The notes beneath the pieces are model-generated. The model had not been told where the DNA came from. It saw only the letters and a program-made list of their open reading frames with translations, and did not search any database. Positions 11,101-22,144 of a stretch of DNA of 64,000 bases are shown piece after piece. This stretch comes from Cyanophora paradoxa. Its lineage: Eukaryota > Glaucocystophyceae > Cyanophorales > Cyanophoraceae. The DNA is taken from the NCBI GenBank assembly GCA_004431415.1, contig QPMI01000496.1, positions 186,001-250,000 on the forward strand, in the 5' to 3' direction. How positions within the stretch are numbered: position 1 is the stretch's first letter; every line of letters starts with the position of its first letter. Both the position numbers and the translations under genes were made by a program.

Positions 11101-13326
11101 GGGGGCGGGCGGGGGCGCGGGAGTCTGAGGAGGGAAGCGCGTGGTGCGGCGCCGGGCACGCGTGCCCTCAGAGTCTCTCTTCAGGCGGGCGCCACGCGTG
11201 CCGCGCCGGCCAAGGCGGGTGGGGCGGGCGGGCGGGGTCCTCTGCATCCCCTCTAGCTAGCCTGCGGCTGGCCTCGCCGTCCCTCGGGCTCCAGCTAGCC
11301 AGCTGGCTAGAGCTCCGGCCGGCGCGGACCTTGGCGAGGAGGTCGTAGGGGGCGCCCTTCTTGTACACCTGCCGGCCCCGTCAGGCGCGGCGCGGCGCGA
11401 AGCAAAGCGAACCGAAGCGGAGCGAAGCGGTCGGGCGGGTCGGGCGGGGGCGGGCGCTGGGGCGTCTAAACACGCGGGGACCCGGGAGATGCGGGGCGGG
11501 GGCGGGGCGCGGGCAGGGGCGGGGGCGGCTAAACAAGCGGGGACGCGGGAGATCCAGGACGGGGGCGGGGGCGGGTGCGGGGCGGGGCCGGGGGCGGGGG
11601 CACCTGGACGAGGCGGGCCTCGGCGAGGATGTAGACCTTCCCCGTCGCCTTGTCTGCCCACCCGGCGTGAGCCGGGCGCTCGGTTGGGCAAAGGGGGCCA
11701 GCGGGGCTGCTCTAGAGCCTCCGAGGCCTGGAGGGCGCCCCGGCGGCGGGGGGGGCGGGGCTCCTCTTAGTCGGCGGCAACTTCTAGCGTCTAGCGCGGC
11801 CACTCCGAGGCGAGGCGAGGCGGCGGGGGCGGGGGCGGGCGGGCCGCACCCTTCACGCGGACGTAGTCGAACTCGGGGTTCACGCACAGCGCTGCGGGGA
11901 GGAGGCAGGGCGGGCGGGCAGATCGTCAGGACCGATCGGACGGGCCGGGTCGGACCGGGGGGCGGACCGAGGTTGGAGGGGAGGGTCCAGGGGGTGGTCG
12001 TCCACGCGAGGAGCGCCGCGCCCTCCGCGTCGCCCACCACCGGGAACGCCACGACCACTGCGGCGAAAGCAGAGGGGGCGGGGATCAGACGGCTGGCCGC
12101 CTCGCGAGCTGGCCGGGCGAGGCGCAGCCGGAGCGGGGCCGCGGGCGGGCTCCTATCTATGGCCTTCGGGCGGGGCGGGGCGGCGCGGGGCGGGGGCGTG
12201 CCCTCGGGGTCGGAGACGTCCTTGTAGTTGAGGTTCGCCTCGAAGTTGGAGAGGGGCGTGTTGCACGCCGTGCTGTACGGCATCACCTGCGCCCAGCCAG
12301 CCAGCGAGCCTCAGCGCAGCCCCCGCCCCGCCCCGCCCTGGACGAGCAAGCACCTTGAAGCCGCGGTAGACGAGGTTCTTCTCGAAGAGCTGCTTGAAGA
12401 CCCACCACACCGACTCCATGAACGACAGGTCCATCGTCTGGGGGGGGAAGGTTGCGGGGGGGGGGTACGGGGGTCGGGGGGGGGGGCGGGGGCGGGGGGG
12501 CGCGGGGGAGCGCGGGGGGCCGCAGCGGGGGGCGCGGGGGTACCTTGTAGTCGTTCTTGAAGTCGATCCAGCGCCCGAGGCGCCCCACGATCTTCTCCCA
12601 CTCGGTGCAGTAGCGCGTCACGATCTGCGGGCGGCGCCTGAGCGGGCGCGGGGCGGGCGCCGGCGCCGCGCGGTATTTACCGAGCGGCAGTGGGCGTTGT
12701 ACTTGGCGATGCCCATGGCCAGCACCTCGTCGCGGGTCTGCGGGGCGGGTCAGCGGCCTTAGCTAGCGAGCGGCGGGCGGCGCGCCTTGATTCCGAGGTC
12801 CTTCTCGATCTCGAACTCGATGGGCAGGCCGTGGCAGTCCCAGCCGAAGCGGCGGGTGACGTGGAAGCCCTGCTGGTGCGCGTAGCGGGTGACCGTATCC
12901 TGCGCCCCGCCCCGCGGTCGGCCACACGAGCACGCGCGCGTCGCGCGCGCTCGGCCCGCCGGCGCGAGCGGCCGCTCCGCGCTTGCGCGGCAGCCGGCGC
13001 GGTCGGAGATGCGCCGCGCGGCTGCACGGCTGCAGCGCTGCGGGGAATTGCCCCCGCGCCCGCGGCACTCGCCTTGATGGTTCCGGCGAGGATGTGGCCG
13101 TAGTGAGGCAGGCCGGTGGCGAACGGCGGTCCGTCGTAGAAAACGTACTCCGGCTTCCCCTCGCTCATCTTAAGCGACGTATTGAACGCATCGATCTTCT
13201 CCCAGTACTTCAGAATCTCCTCCTCCTGCCCCGGGAAGGAGACCTTCTCCGGCACTGCGCGCAAAGTTGCTACATCGCTCCGCGAGCCCGTCGCGCGCCG
13301 CGCGCACCGTCCGCCAGCTGCGCCAT
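5133..13326 (-). CDS. IARS1: Isoleucyl-tRNA synthetase, cytosolic type
   Basis: Class I aminoacyl-tRNA synthetase that charges tRNA-Ile in the cytosol. The start was resolved by splicing: exon 1 is 13326-13308 (MAQLAD plus one base), intron 13307-13255, then exon 2 begins at 13254 and reads [18 protein letters not shown]. The HIGH-class motif is in [14 protein letters not shown] (13081-13140), and the KMSKS loop appears as [13 protein letters not shown] (8888-8920). Editing-domain and tRNA-binding sections follow through roughly 30 short G/C-rich introns. The C-terminal part includes [18 protein letters not shown] (about 6960-7015) and ends [18 protein letters not shown], then TAA at 5133-5135. 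The eukaryotic cytosolic N-terminus and C-terminal appendix exclude a bacterial or organellar type. I did not resolve every exon boundary. Confidence 0.95.
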
Positions 13327-14644
13327 CACGTCGATAAACCCTGTACCCAGCCCGGCGGCCGATTGCCGTACCCAACTCGTTCATCTTTTTGTTCCGCCGG
13401 CGCAGCGCGCGCGCGCATGAATCGCATCAAGTTACCAGCGGCTAGCGCAGACGTACGCGTCGACTGCGCAGAGCCGACGCCCCTTTCGGCGCCTGCGCAG
13501 TGCCTACTAGTAGCCTTCTTTTTGCTTCGGTACCACCTGCAGTACCGACTCCCGGATCCCGAGTTGCTGACGTTGACGGCCCATATCATGGCCATGTGCA
13601 TGCGGCCAGCAGCCTGGCAGCAGGCCGGCCTAAGCGCTACTAGGCTAGCGCGCTTAACCTTGTCACGCGCGCCGCGGCGCGCGTACGGGAGTCACACACA
13701 CCGAGTCCGACGGTCTGACGTCGACGCGTACCGCGGCGTACGGTCTCTCCCAGAGTCTCGCAGACTCGCAGTCCCAGGCTCCCAGCTGCAGGCCTAGGCT
13801 CCCAGCTGCAGCTGCAGCCTGCAGAAGCGCGCGCGCCTCCAACGCGTAGCGCGTCAAACGATTCGAAGGTGCGCGCGCCCGGCCTCCAAAGTCCGTCCAG
13901 CAATGCAAGCGCGCCCCACGCGCGCGCGCGTTGAAGCGCGAGCGCGAGCGCGACCTTGATCATGAAGCGCGATCTTGAATCGACATCCGATGATCGATAT
14001 CCGCCGAATTAAAAAATATTCGAACTTCGGAAGCCCGCGCCGGCGGCCCTATATATATATATTGTAGGCGGGGCGGGGAGGAACAGGGGCGGCGGCCTAT
14101 ATATAGCTATATATACCGTAGTACATAGCTATAGATCATCGGATAGCTTTTCATATGCATGTATGGCCCGCCGTTCGCATTAATATTCGCGTATTAACGA
14201 CTTTGGTCTGTCGACGTCGACGTCGCCCGGTCGCATGCGCAGGGCTCGCGATCGGAGATCTAGAGCGCGCGGAGGCGTGAATTCGAAAAGCGAGGACATC
14301 GATCGATATCGCGTACGCGTGCATCATGGGAAATAAACAAGCCAGATGCTTTTCAAGCGCGGACTGGTGAGAAACTACGCACGTCGACTTCGATAGCGAA
14401 TTCGAAATCATGATTAGTCAGCGCTGGACTGCGGCAGCGCGCACGTGCACGTACGCGTGCGCCTGCTGACCCGCGATTGCGTGGCCCGCTCGCAGCTCCG
14501 GCGATCCAGTCTGGACCTCGGACAAAGCGTGAGTGGATCAGCCCACGTTTGCCGAGTTTCCGCCTTTGCAAGAGCAATTCAAAGATAGTATTCGTTATGC
14601 ACGTGATATCATCGAGCTCATGATCACCTGTACCGCATGCGCAG
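13327..14644. other. Divergent intergenic region between IleRS and the cysteine-rich gene
   Basis: GC drops sharply here. There are TATATATATA tracts at 14050-14062 and 14098-14115, many self-complementary words (CTAGCTAG, GATCGATATC, GCGCGC) and a CAGCTGCAG-rich patch at 13775-13825. It should contain the IleRS promoter. Missing 5' exons of the cysteine-rich gene may lie in the right half, but I could not connect any in phase. Confidence 0.4.
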
Positions 14645-17600
14645 CACCGATACTGATCCGGCCAAGTTTTGCACTTATCCGGCCCACTCTTCCGGCGCCG
14701 CGCCGAAGAGCGATGCATGCGTCTCCATCAAACTAACGTGCGGCCTTTAATTTAGCCGTACATATCATACGTACTTGCGGAATTCTTCTTCTATTCTTGC
14801 TCGTTGCTAATAACACTTGCCATCGCTGGCTTCGGTCATGATTACAGATGCTTTGAGAAGCCTGGGTGCACTGGTACCGCCACCGTTCGATCCAATTTCT
14901 CGAATTAGTGCGTTTCTTGCCAATGGCGGGGCGTGTAGGCCGGCGTGCGTGTGCCCTAGGCCTAGGTCTGCGAATGCGCGTGCAGCTGTAGCTAATTAAA
15001 AGTAATTATCACCGTACCCCCGTTCTACATATTCAACTCAGTTTCGACCTCGCTCAATTTGATGAACTGATCCTGCAAATGCTTTCTGCGGCCGCGGTCA
15101 GCCGGTCCGCGGGGGAGACGGACAAGCAGCTCTTCGACGGAGAGCGGTGTCCGAAGGGTTTCTCGTCCTACAGAGACGCGGGCTCCTCCGAATGTGGAAC
15201 AACCGTCGGCGTCAAGGTTTGTATCGGATCGGAGGGCATGCATATGCGTGAAAACAAATTGAATGCGCTATAGCTAGATCTAGATCTTGCAAACGTTCAA
15301 CGTGCTCGATCTCAGCGCATTAATATTGGGTTTCAACGTCTCCGCGGCCTTTTAATTTCGATTCGCATCGCTGGCCATGGTCATGAGATTTATTCTGTCG
15401 CGCTTGCAGTGCTTCGCGAACAACACTTGCTCTGGCACTGACTTCCAGTGGAAGTTTAGCGCGTGCGTACGCGTGCTGTTGCAATTTCTTCGAGAAGCTC
15501 GGCCGCTATATCATAGTATAATATATAATGATCATGACGCTAATTGATTATAAGCCGCGAGAAGCTGCATGTTAAAAAATTAAAAATTGTCGCACACGCG
15601 TACGCAGCGACGAATGCAGCGGAAATTTCCGCTGGGCGGTCGAAATGGCGGACGCCAGCGCGACCTGCAAGCCTCTCATCACCTGCTTCAAGGACGAGAA
15701 ATGGTGAGCTGCAGCTGGGCCCTCCTATTTCGCCGGACAGTAGAATATATACTAGCGACCGCGCGCGCGCAGCACGGGCGATGTCTCTGCCACGGTCAAG
15801 CCGACTGGCTCGAGCTCTGACATCGTTCCGTCAACCTGTCCCTCCGGTAGCAACAGTGCACGGCTGGCGGGGTCAAACTGCGTGCAGTTCCCTGACAAAT
15901 TTATTAAACTGTACACGACACGTGAGTCGAAATCTCAGATCTTATGGATTACGTACATTTAATTGTTTGGGTCTTGCTGATGCCGTCCACGATCGCATGT
16001 GCACGTGATGCGCAGCTGACTGCGACGAGACTAAGTTCCTTTACGGAACAGGCATTAATTATGATTTGTTGCGCACTCCCGGGGCCATGGCCACGTTCTG
16101 GGCCCGCGGTCCTTCGAAAGTCGCGCCCTTGAGCTCACACGCGAATTGGTTTTTGGGACGGTCACGCAGGCAGACTGAGTCGAAAACAATGGAGAAAGGT
16201 GGTGTGTACTTCAAACAAGATGGAATTTGTCTGAACGGTCCAACTCTTTGCTACACTTCAAACGAGTAAGTTGCAAAATTTGTTTCCTGCCTGCAGCGCT
16301 CGCTGCAACTGAGCCTTGCATGGCGGTCGCGATCGCCTTTGCTCCGCCTTCTTTTACCTTATCGCGATCGCGATCATAGCGATGACGTCTACTGTTTCTT
16401 GCGCGCAGCTGCTCGGGCGATCACTCTGCGTTGGGAAAATATGCATGGGGGGAGATCCACGCAGAAACTGAAACGTGAGCGACCCCGGTCGGCCGCGGGC
16501 CCTCCGGAATCCGCGCCCACGTGCAATATCTATATTTATTACACCAAATTCCATTTCTGATAAACGTTCGCGGTTAGGTTGAAGACCTCTGAAAGCTACT
16601 TAAGCTTAAGATACGATTCGAACGACTACGGGGTGCGTATGCATAGAAATCGATCTGGACCTATTTCGCTAGATCCGCCTTAACCTTGCGTACGCGTTGG
16701 CACTAATTATAATGTTTCTCGGGTTCCACAATAGTTCTGCCCCCAATCTGCGCAATCGTACAAAGTGGCCAACGGGGGAGCCTGCAAGCAGTTTGCCTCG
16801 TGTGCGTAACTTCTTTCAAGTTTGGCTAATTATGATATATCGATTATAAACTTATCTGCTCTTCGATTCGATGGCGCGCGCGCGCGATCGCGACTCGGTG
16901 AGGTGAACTCAGCGTACGCGTGGTCTTGCCGCAGGTTACAAGGACGCCAATTGCACTGAATACGCCATCCACGCTTCGGGAGAATCCCCGTGCGCTCGAT
17001 GGCGACGTTGCTGATCATGATCAGGACAGAGCATCTGCATTCGGATGAAATCCCGTTCGCCACAGGTTTTCTTGCTTCCCCGCTTTCAAGGACGCGACCG
17101 GAAATTGGCAGCGCGTCCTGTCTGGCAAGGTCCGATCGCGAGCCCCGCCATTTAATTATCAATCATTATAATCTGACCCGGCCCCCCGGTCAGTCGGCGG
17201 ACGGCACGTGCCAAAAGTTGACGCCGTGCGCCACTGGAGGGGACTTCGCGCTCGGCGAAGACGGCAAAGTGACTCGGGAGACTCTCGAGCGCGCCTCTAA
17301 TTATTACGAGGTGCTCAGCCTCATTCGGATCTTATACTATAAATCACAGCGGCAGCGCCTCGGGCTCACGATCACGCGGATGGCTGCGGCTGCAGGAGAA
17401 CGGTTTTTGCGGTGATGAATGGATGCAACGTGATATTTTCGGATTTTCAGTGCTCAAGCATGACGGCACCATATGCAAATGCAACAGCCTTCCCGAGTGG
17501 TATGAAAGCATGGGAGACGCGGCTCTCGACGTGTCGGATGCCGAGATGGAGGCTGTGTACAGCCAGATCAACAAGATCAAGGTACCGGTGCCCCAGGCCT

Positions 17601-18506
17601 AGAGCTAGGCCTCCGTGCCGGCCATGGCCACCGCCATCGTCGGCGGGCTTTCGGATCATGAAAATGATCAGTGCTGATCATGAGCGGTGGGATCTAATTT
17701 CCGGATCCGCGACAACGCAGCCTGGGCAGCCCGGGTGCGAATCTCTGTATCGGCTGGACTCGGAGCCGGCCGCCGTGGACCCGTCGATGCTGGATCCGGA
17801 GCAGGTGCGCATGCACGGCCACGGGACCCGGCGCCGGCAGCCGCAAATTTAAATTTCAAGGGGCCCTTTACTATGTGTTGCTACTGGCGTCTGCCAGCTT
17901 CAACAGGGCTTCTTGCACCAAACCTAGCTATAGCTATAGACCCGGCCGCAGTGTGACCTGCGCTGCCAATTGCAATATTAATTCATTCGCGGGAGCATAG
18001 ATCGAATTTATAAATCCTTGTTATTGTAAAAAACAAATTAAATAACGGCAGTCACATGTACACTGAGTACTCGTGCTGTCCGACGGTCATTTACTTCGTC
18101 GTGGCATTTGTAGATCCTTCGCATCCGATCCGCGCTGCAGCTGGCTATACAACGTGTTATAATCATTGCATCCGAATTGGCGAGCTCGGCAGCGCCATGT
18201 CTCAGACGGCCTTGCTTAAGCTTTGCCCCGCGTGGCGCAGACGGGGGCGTCGACGGAGCTCGAGGTCGAGGTCGAGTGGGAGCTCGAGGGGGACGAGTTC
18301 GAATTGGAAGCGGAGGCCGCGGTGCGTCGCGCTCGCCTTCAAGCTTCTCCGGGGCCCGGCCCGCTGCCACCGGGCCAATCGAGCTGGCCGCCGGGCGCTC
18401 AGCGGCTGTAGCCGCTCGCGATCGCGATCGGCGGCTGATCACGAGCATTCGTGCGCAGATGCTGGCCTCGAGCTCCGATGATTCTGCAGCTGTGTGTCCG
18501 ATATGA
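14645..18506 (+). CDS. Cysteine-rich modular protein of unknown function (5' end not found)
   Basis: Not a family I recognise. Sixteen of the seventeen exons can be joined in phase without a stop: 14645-14737, 14848-14907, 15102-15216, 15410-15462, 15608-15703, 15773-15921, 16016-16265, 16409-16474, 16596-16632, 16735-16801, 16935-16989, 17066-17129, 17194-17310, 17396-17581, 17721-17804, 18241-18321, with the last at 18459-18506. The product is rich in paired cysteines and repeats a module of the form C-x(3-6)-C-[FY]-x(3-4)-C-[ST]: CVSIKLTCFEKPGCTG, KCFANNTCSG, CKPLITCFKDEKCTG, CLNGPTLCYTSNDCSG, CKQFASCYKDANCTE. Cysteine spacing suggests an extracytoplasmic, disulfide-bonded protein. The tail is strongly acidic (ELEVEVEWELEGDEFELEAE). 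No start codon or signal peptide was found, so more exons must lie upstream. Confidence 0.72.
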
Positions 18507-18924
18507 GACTCCCGATCGCGAACGCGCTAGCTAGCTATATAAACTTGAAAGCTAGATGCCTGCAGCTGGCCGGCGTGCACGTACGCGTGGCGTGGGTATA
18601 TATTCGATCGCGAATTCACGCGTACGAATCTGAGGCCGCCGCGCGCGCCGGCCATGCATATGGCCATGCCACGAGGGCGCGACTCGGCGATCATGATCAC
18701 CTCGTTTGATTTAATATTTTGATTTCCAGAAATGACACCAATCGCAATCACACACAACTAGTACTACTCGCGATCGAAATACGTAATATTAATAGAAGCA
18801 CTCCCGGCCCACCACCCCTCTAGATCCTCGATCCCGGCTGGGCTCTGCGGCTGGTCGGCTGGCCAGCTGGCCTAGCCGAATCTTCGGCTCCTAGCCAGTG
18901 ATGGCATTTTTTCTAGAAACTTTT

Positions 18925-18968
18925 CTATAAACAATTTCGAAATCAATTTCGAAATTGTTTCCGAAAAG
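18925..18968. repeat. AT-rich inverted repeat
   Basis: AACAATTTCGAAAT is followed after one base by its near-perfect reverse complement ATTTCGAAATTGTT, giving a palindrome of about 30 bp in a locally AT-rich stretch. It could form a hairpin or cruciform. No protein-coding explanation was found. Confidence 0.7.
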
Positions 18969-19312
18969 GTCCCGAGAGACCCCCCTAATTAGGAATTGTT
19001 TCTATTTAAGGGGGGTACCCTCTTTTTGCCACATTCTGCGCGAAACATGGCGAAACAACGCATTAGAATGATAGACAACGCGATAGAAAGCTTATATAAC
19101 ACGACAGGAGTCTACCTTAGATGTCTAGATCCGGAACCCAGCCGCCAACAGGGCTGACAGGGGGTACGAGTAGTGACTTTCCCTTTTGGAATGTCGCATG
19201 TTCTGTTGATCTTTAAGACACAAACTGGACAGTTTTCATTAAGGAAACCATCAGAAGGTTAAAGGGAGCATCAGGCATTAGCAGAAGGGCCCTCGGGAGG
19301 GGCCCCTGATTT

Positions 19313-19367
19313 CGGAAATATTTCGGAAATATTTCCGAAATATTTCCGAAATGTTTCCGAAATGGTC
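19313..19367. repeat. AT-rich inverted repeat built on CGGAAATATTT
   Basis: Two copies of CGGAAATATTT are followed by two copies of the complement AAATATTTCCG, then further TTTCCGAAAT words. The whole is a palindromic cluster of roughly 50 bp. It shares TTTCCGAAA with the similar structure at 18925-18968, so the two may be related relics. Confidence 0.7.
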
Positions 19368-19402
19368 GTTTTTTGGAGAAATTCGGAATACCATCACTGC
19401 TC

Positions 19403-19545
19403 CTAGCTGGAGGCTGGTTGCCAGCTGGCCGGCCAACTTTTCGCTGGAAGCTGGCGGCCAGCCCCGGGCCGCTGGCAAGGCTTCGTCGGCTTGGGCTGGG
19501 CCGCTGGCCAGAGGGAGATCTAGACCTGGCTGGCCAGTGCCCTAG
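19403..19545 (+). repeat. Dispersed GGCTGGCC-rich repeat, copy 1
   Basis: Shares ordered blocks with 31332-31480: CTAGCTGGAGGCTGG at the left end, GCCAGCTGGCC, GAAGCTGGC, then GGCTTGGGCTGG and CCGCTGGCCAGAG, ending near GAGGGAGA. The same order and orientation over about 145 bp argues for two copies of one repeat family. No coding potential was recognised. Confidence 0.65.
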
Positions 19546-19788
19546 CAGTGGACCACGCTCCGGCGCCGCGGATCGACCGGCGGTGATCATGAAGTCGACG
19601 CCGACTCGCGATCGACGGTACCCGGTCGACGCCGACTCGCGATCGACGGTACCGGACGTGGGGTACAACGTTAACTGTGCAAAGGCTGAAGCTCCAAGGA
19701 GGTTCCAGGCCCGTGAAAAAAAACATGAGGCTGCCGCAGTGCCGCAGTGCGCACTGCCGCAGTGCGCAGCCTGCTCTCAGAGTCTGCC

Positions 19789-19833
19789 CACAGCTCGCGA
19801 AAAAAAGTCGGTCCTCGCAATTCGACTTGGCTG
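19789..19833 (+). repeat. Left terminal inverted repeat
   Basis: Starts CACAGCTCGCGAAAAAAAG and ends TTCGACTTGGCTG. It is the reverse complement of 23737-23781 apart from one base. A weaker resemblance (CGACTTGG words) continues a few tens of bases inward. Confidence 0.8.
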
Positions 19834-19980
19834 GGACTCGACTTGGGACTCGAATAATTCTCCCCTACCAAAAGTTAAAACACCGGGGGTAGGCACACGC
19901 GACTCGGCGAAGCGCGGCGACCAGCACGCGCGGCAGCTCCCGCGCGCAGCAGAGAGCGCTGCTGCTAGCTCTCAGGCACC

Positions 19981-22012
19981 ATGGAGGAGCGGAAGAAGCC
20001 TTTAGGCACTTCCCTCGTCAAAGCCAGGAAACTTGCCAATCTCTCCAACCTTTCCAAGAACAGTGCGCGAAATCTAGCCCGAGGATTCTTGAAGTGCTTC
20101 CGAGAAAGTCTCGACAATCAAGTGAAGTATCTCTAGACGCGCTGTGGCCGCCCCCGCCGTCAGCTGCGCCAAATGGCCGTCGCGTTTGTGCAGGGCCCCC
20201 CAGCGGAGAGGCGGCGAACGCGAGTGCGCGGGGCCCGGGCGCGAGGCCCAAGCGCCCCGCGGAGCGTCCAGAAGGTGCGGGGAGTCGCGTACGCGCGGCT
20301 AGCTCGCCCCCGCCGCGTCTCCAGCGCCGCTCACTTCGACGACCCGCGGCCGCGCGCAGCCGCAGCCTCGGCTTCTCCGAGGAACAAAGAGAACTGTAAT
20401 CGCATCGAGAACACCGCCAGTGCGTTCGTTCCGCGGCCCCGCGCAGCCCCGCGCCGCGCGCACCGAAGTGCGGGCCGGTGCAGGTCCGGCGGCGACACCG
20501 CCCCGGTCTGCCGGGACCCCAAGGCGAGCCCGCGAGCTCCTCTGAGTACGTCCTTTCGGTTTCTGCAGTCCCGAGTCCGCGAGCGCTAGCCGAAGCCACG
20601 CGCGCCCGCCGCAGGGACACTTGAGGAGTTGAGTACCGCGGCCGCGAACAAGAGCGAGACCATGTCTGCGGGCGCCAGGCGCGATTCTGCGGGCGATAGC
20701 ACACCTCCGCAGGGCTCGGCTTCGTCCCCGGTCCTTCTGCGGACGGGCCAGCGCTCGCGTATCAATACCCCTACGTACTTCTATTCCCAGCCCAGCCAGC
20801 GTGCTCGCCGCGTGGCTAGCGCTTAGCTATCGCCTCATCGCAGCCGTTCCTCCGCGGCACCAGTACAGCAGCACAGCAGTCCTGGCACCGGAGAGCCGCC
20901 GGCGCAGAGGCGCAAACTCGGCGACCAGATCCTGCGCGATGTCGAAAAGTACGAACTGTGGAACGCGTTTCATAACTCCAACATTCTTCGTGCGTGTCTC
21001 TGCCTCTGCTTGCGTCACGGTTGCCGGCACTGACGGTCGGACCAGCCCTGGTGCAAGAGTGCAACCGGCTGCGGCAAGGTGCGCCCTCGGCCGCGTTGCG
21101 TTCTTCCTGCTGTGCTTCCCCTGAACTGGCGTTCAGAGTGCCAAGAGAAAGACAGGGCTATCGCGGAGCAAGAGCTCGAGCTGGAGAGCGTGCGTGGCCG
21201 CGCCTTCCAGTACAAGCACCTGTACGAGCGGGAGAAGGATAAGCGCACGGAAGAGCTTCCCAGCAGCGATCAGCAGCAGCTACAGCAGCTACAGGCGGAA
21301 GACGCCCGCGCCGTTCGGTTTTGGCAGAGCTTGCCTGAGGACGTGCGCGGCCTACACGTGCCGCGCAAGGAGCTGCTGGAGGCCGCGGCGTCAACGATCA
21401 GGCACCGGGTCGGCGCGCTGTACTCGCTCATCCTGTACCTCTCCGGCGAGCAAGGAACCGACGAGGGCGGGCGATGGGGCGAGAACGCGTACCGTGCGCT
21501 TCACGTGCGCTTTCTTTCACTTGTTTAGTGCTGACGTGTGCGCAGAGCTTGTCGGGCGCTTGCTCGAATGTCTCGCTCGTGAGCACCGGGTGACCGGAGC
21601 GGCGCTCTATCCTGCGGGCGGCGCTCCGAATCCCGTACTCGCGGGCGGCGGAGGCGAGCAGAATCATGCAGCTGGTACGCACGTCGTTCACGCGCTGCTC
21701 GGCCGCCCCTGCGCCAACTCTGACCGAGCGCTAGCGGCAGCCGCGGGGGCGCCGGCCGCGGCGCCGGCAGGGCTCGCTGCGGAGCTCGCCGCGGCGAAGG
21801 AGCGCCACGCTGCGGAGCTCGCCGCGGCTGAGGAGCGCCACGCTGCGGGGCTCGCCGCGGCGCAGGAGCGCATTGCAGCCCTGGACGAGGAGCTTGCCAA
21901 AACGCGCCGCCATCTGGATATTGTGCACAAGAATCGCTTCAGTCTTATAGAGGAGCTCGCCGAATTGCGCGGAGAGGACTGGGGGTTAGATAGGACTGAC
22001 GAAGAGGACTAG
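19981..22012 (+). CDS. Coiled-coil protein of unknown function inside the inverted-repeat block
   Basis: Not recognised. The proposed start is MEERKKPLGTSLVKARK at 19981. Well supported exons are 20615-20800 (TLEELSTAAANKSETMSAG...), one ending at 20989 (KLGDQILRDVEKYELWNAF), 21058-21078, 21137-21493 and 21546-22012; the last three join in phase. The middle is charged and helical (ECQEKDRAIAEQELELESV; QYKHLYEREKDKRTEEL). Near the end a short unit ELAAAKERHAA is repeated three times, then IAALDEELAKTRRHLDIVHK and an acidic end LDRTDEED before TAG. The predicted structure is a long coiled coil. The joins between 20050 and 20615, and between 20800 and about 20840, are unresolved, so the N-terminal half is uncertain. 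It is convergent with the neighbouring minus-strand gene. Confidence 0.6.
21770..21880 (+). repeat. Short in-frame tandem repeats in the coiled-coil gene
   Basis: About three copies of a 36-bp unit (consensus around GAGCTCGCCGCGGCG then GAGCGCCACGCTGCG) encode repeated ELAAAxERHAA units. The repeat keeps the reading frame, so it lengthens a coiled coil by multiples of 12 residues. Confidence 0.7.
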
Positions 22013-22144
22013 CTATAGAGTGTAACAGAACCGATGTACATGTCATGTCCTTGACATTATATATGTACAGCCGATGTGGCCGCGCCCGACTAGCTATAGA
22101 GTGTAACCTTGACCGATGCACCCAGCCGATGTGGCCGCGCCCGA
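22013..22144. repeat. Direct duplication at the convergent 3' ends
   Basis: The words CTAGCTATAGAGTGTAAC and CCGATGTGGCCGCGCCCGAC each occur twice, in the same order, between about 22010 and 22144. The duplication covers the stop of the plus-strand gene and the last exon of the minus-strand gene, which is why I could not place the stop of the latter. Confidence 0.7.

Larger units (their letters stand above)
18507..19788. other. Repeat-rich spacer between the cysteine-rich gene and the inverted-repeat block
   Basis: No gene seen. It contains two AT-rich imperfect inverted repeats (about 18925-18965 and 19313-19365, annotated separately), a GGCTGGCC-rich dispersed repeat (19403-19545) and a tandem duplication of about 31 bp containing GTCGACGCCGACTCGCGATC (19594-19655). 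Confidence 0.5.

Noticed and set aside
11381-12286. Long open frames on both strands inside the IleRS gene (for example about 300 codons)
   Set aside because: They are shadows caused by high GC and few stop codons. They run across IleRS exons and introns and have arginine/proline-rich, low-information translations.
16066-16269. Independent small gene starting at the ATG at 16066
   Set aside because: It is an internal part of exon 16016-16265 of the cysteine-rich gene and joins in phase with exons on both sides.
20801-21124. Alternative frame through the coiled-coil gene (VLAPESRRRRGANSATRSC and onward)
   Set aside because: The other frame gives a charged helical segment (KLGDQILRDVEKYELWNAF) that joins in phase with the downstream coiled-coil exons, so it was preferred.
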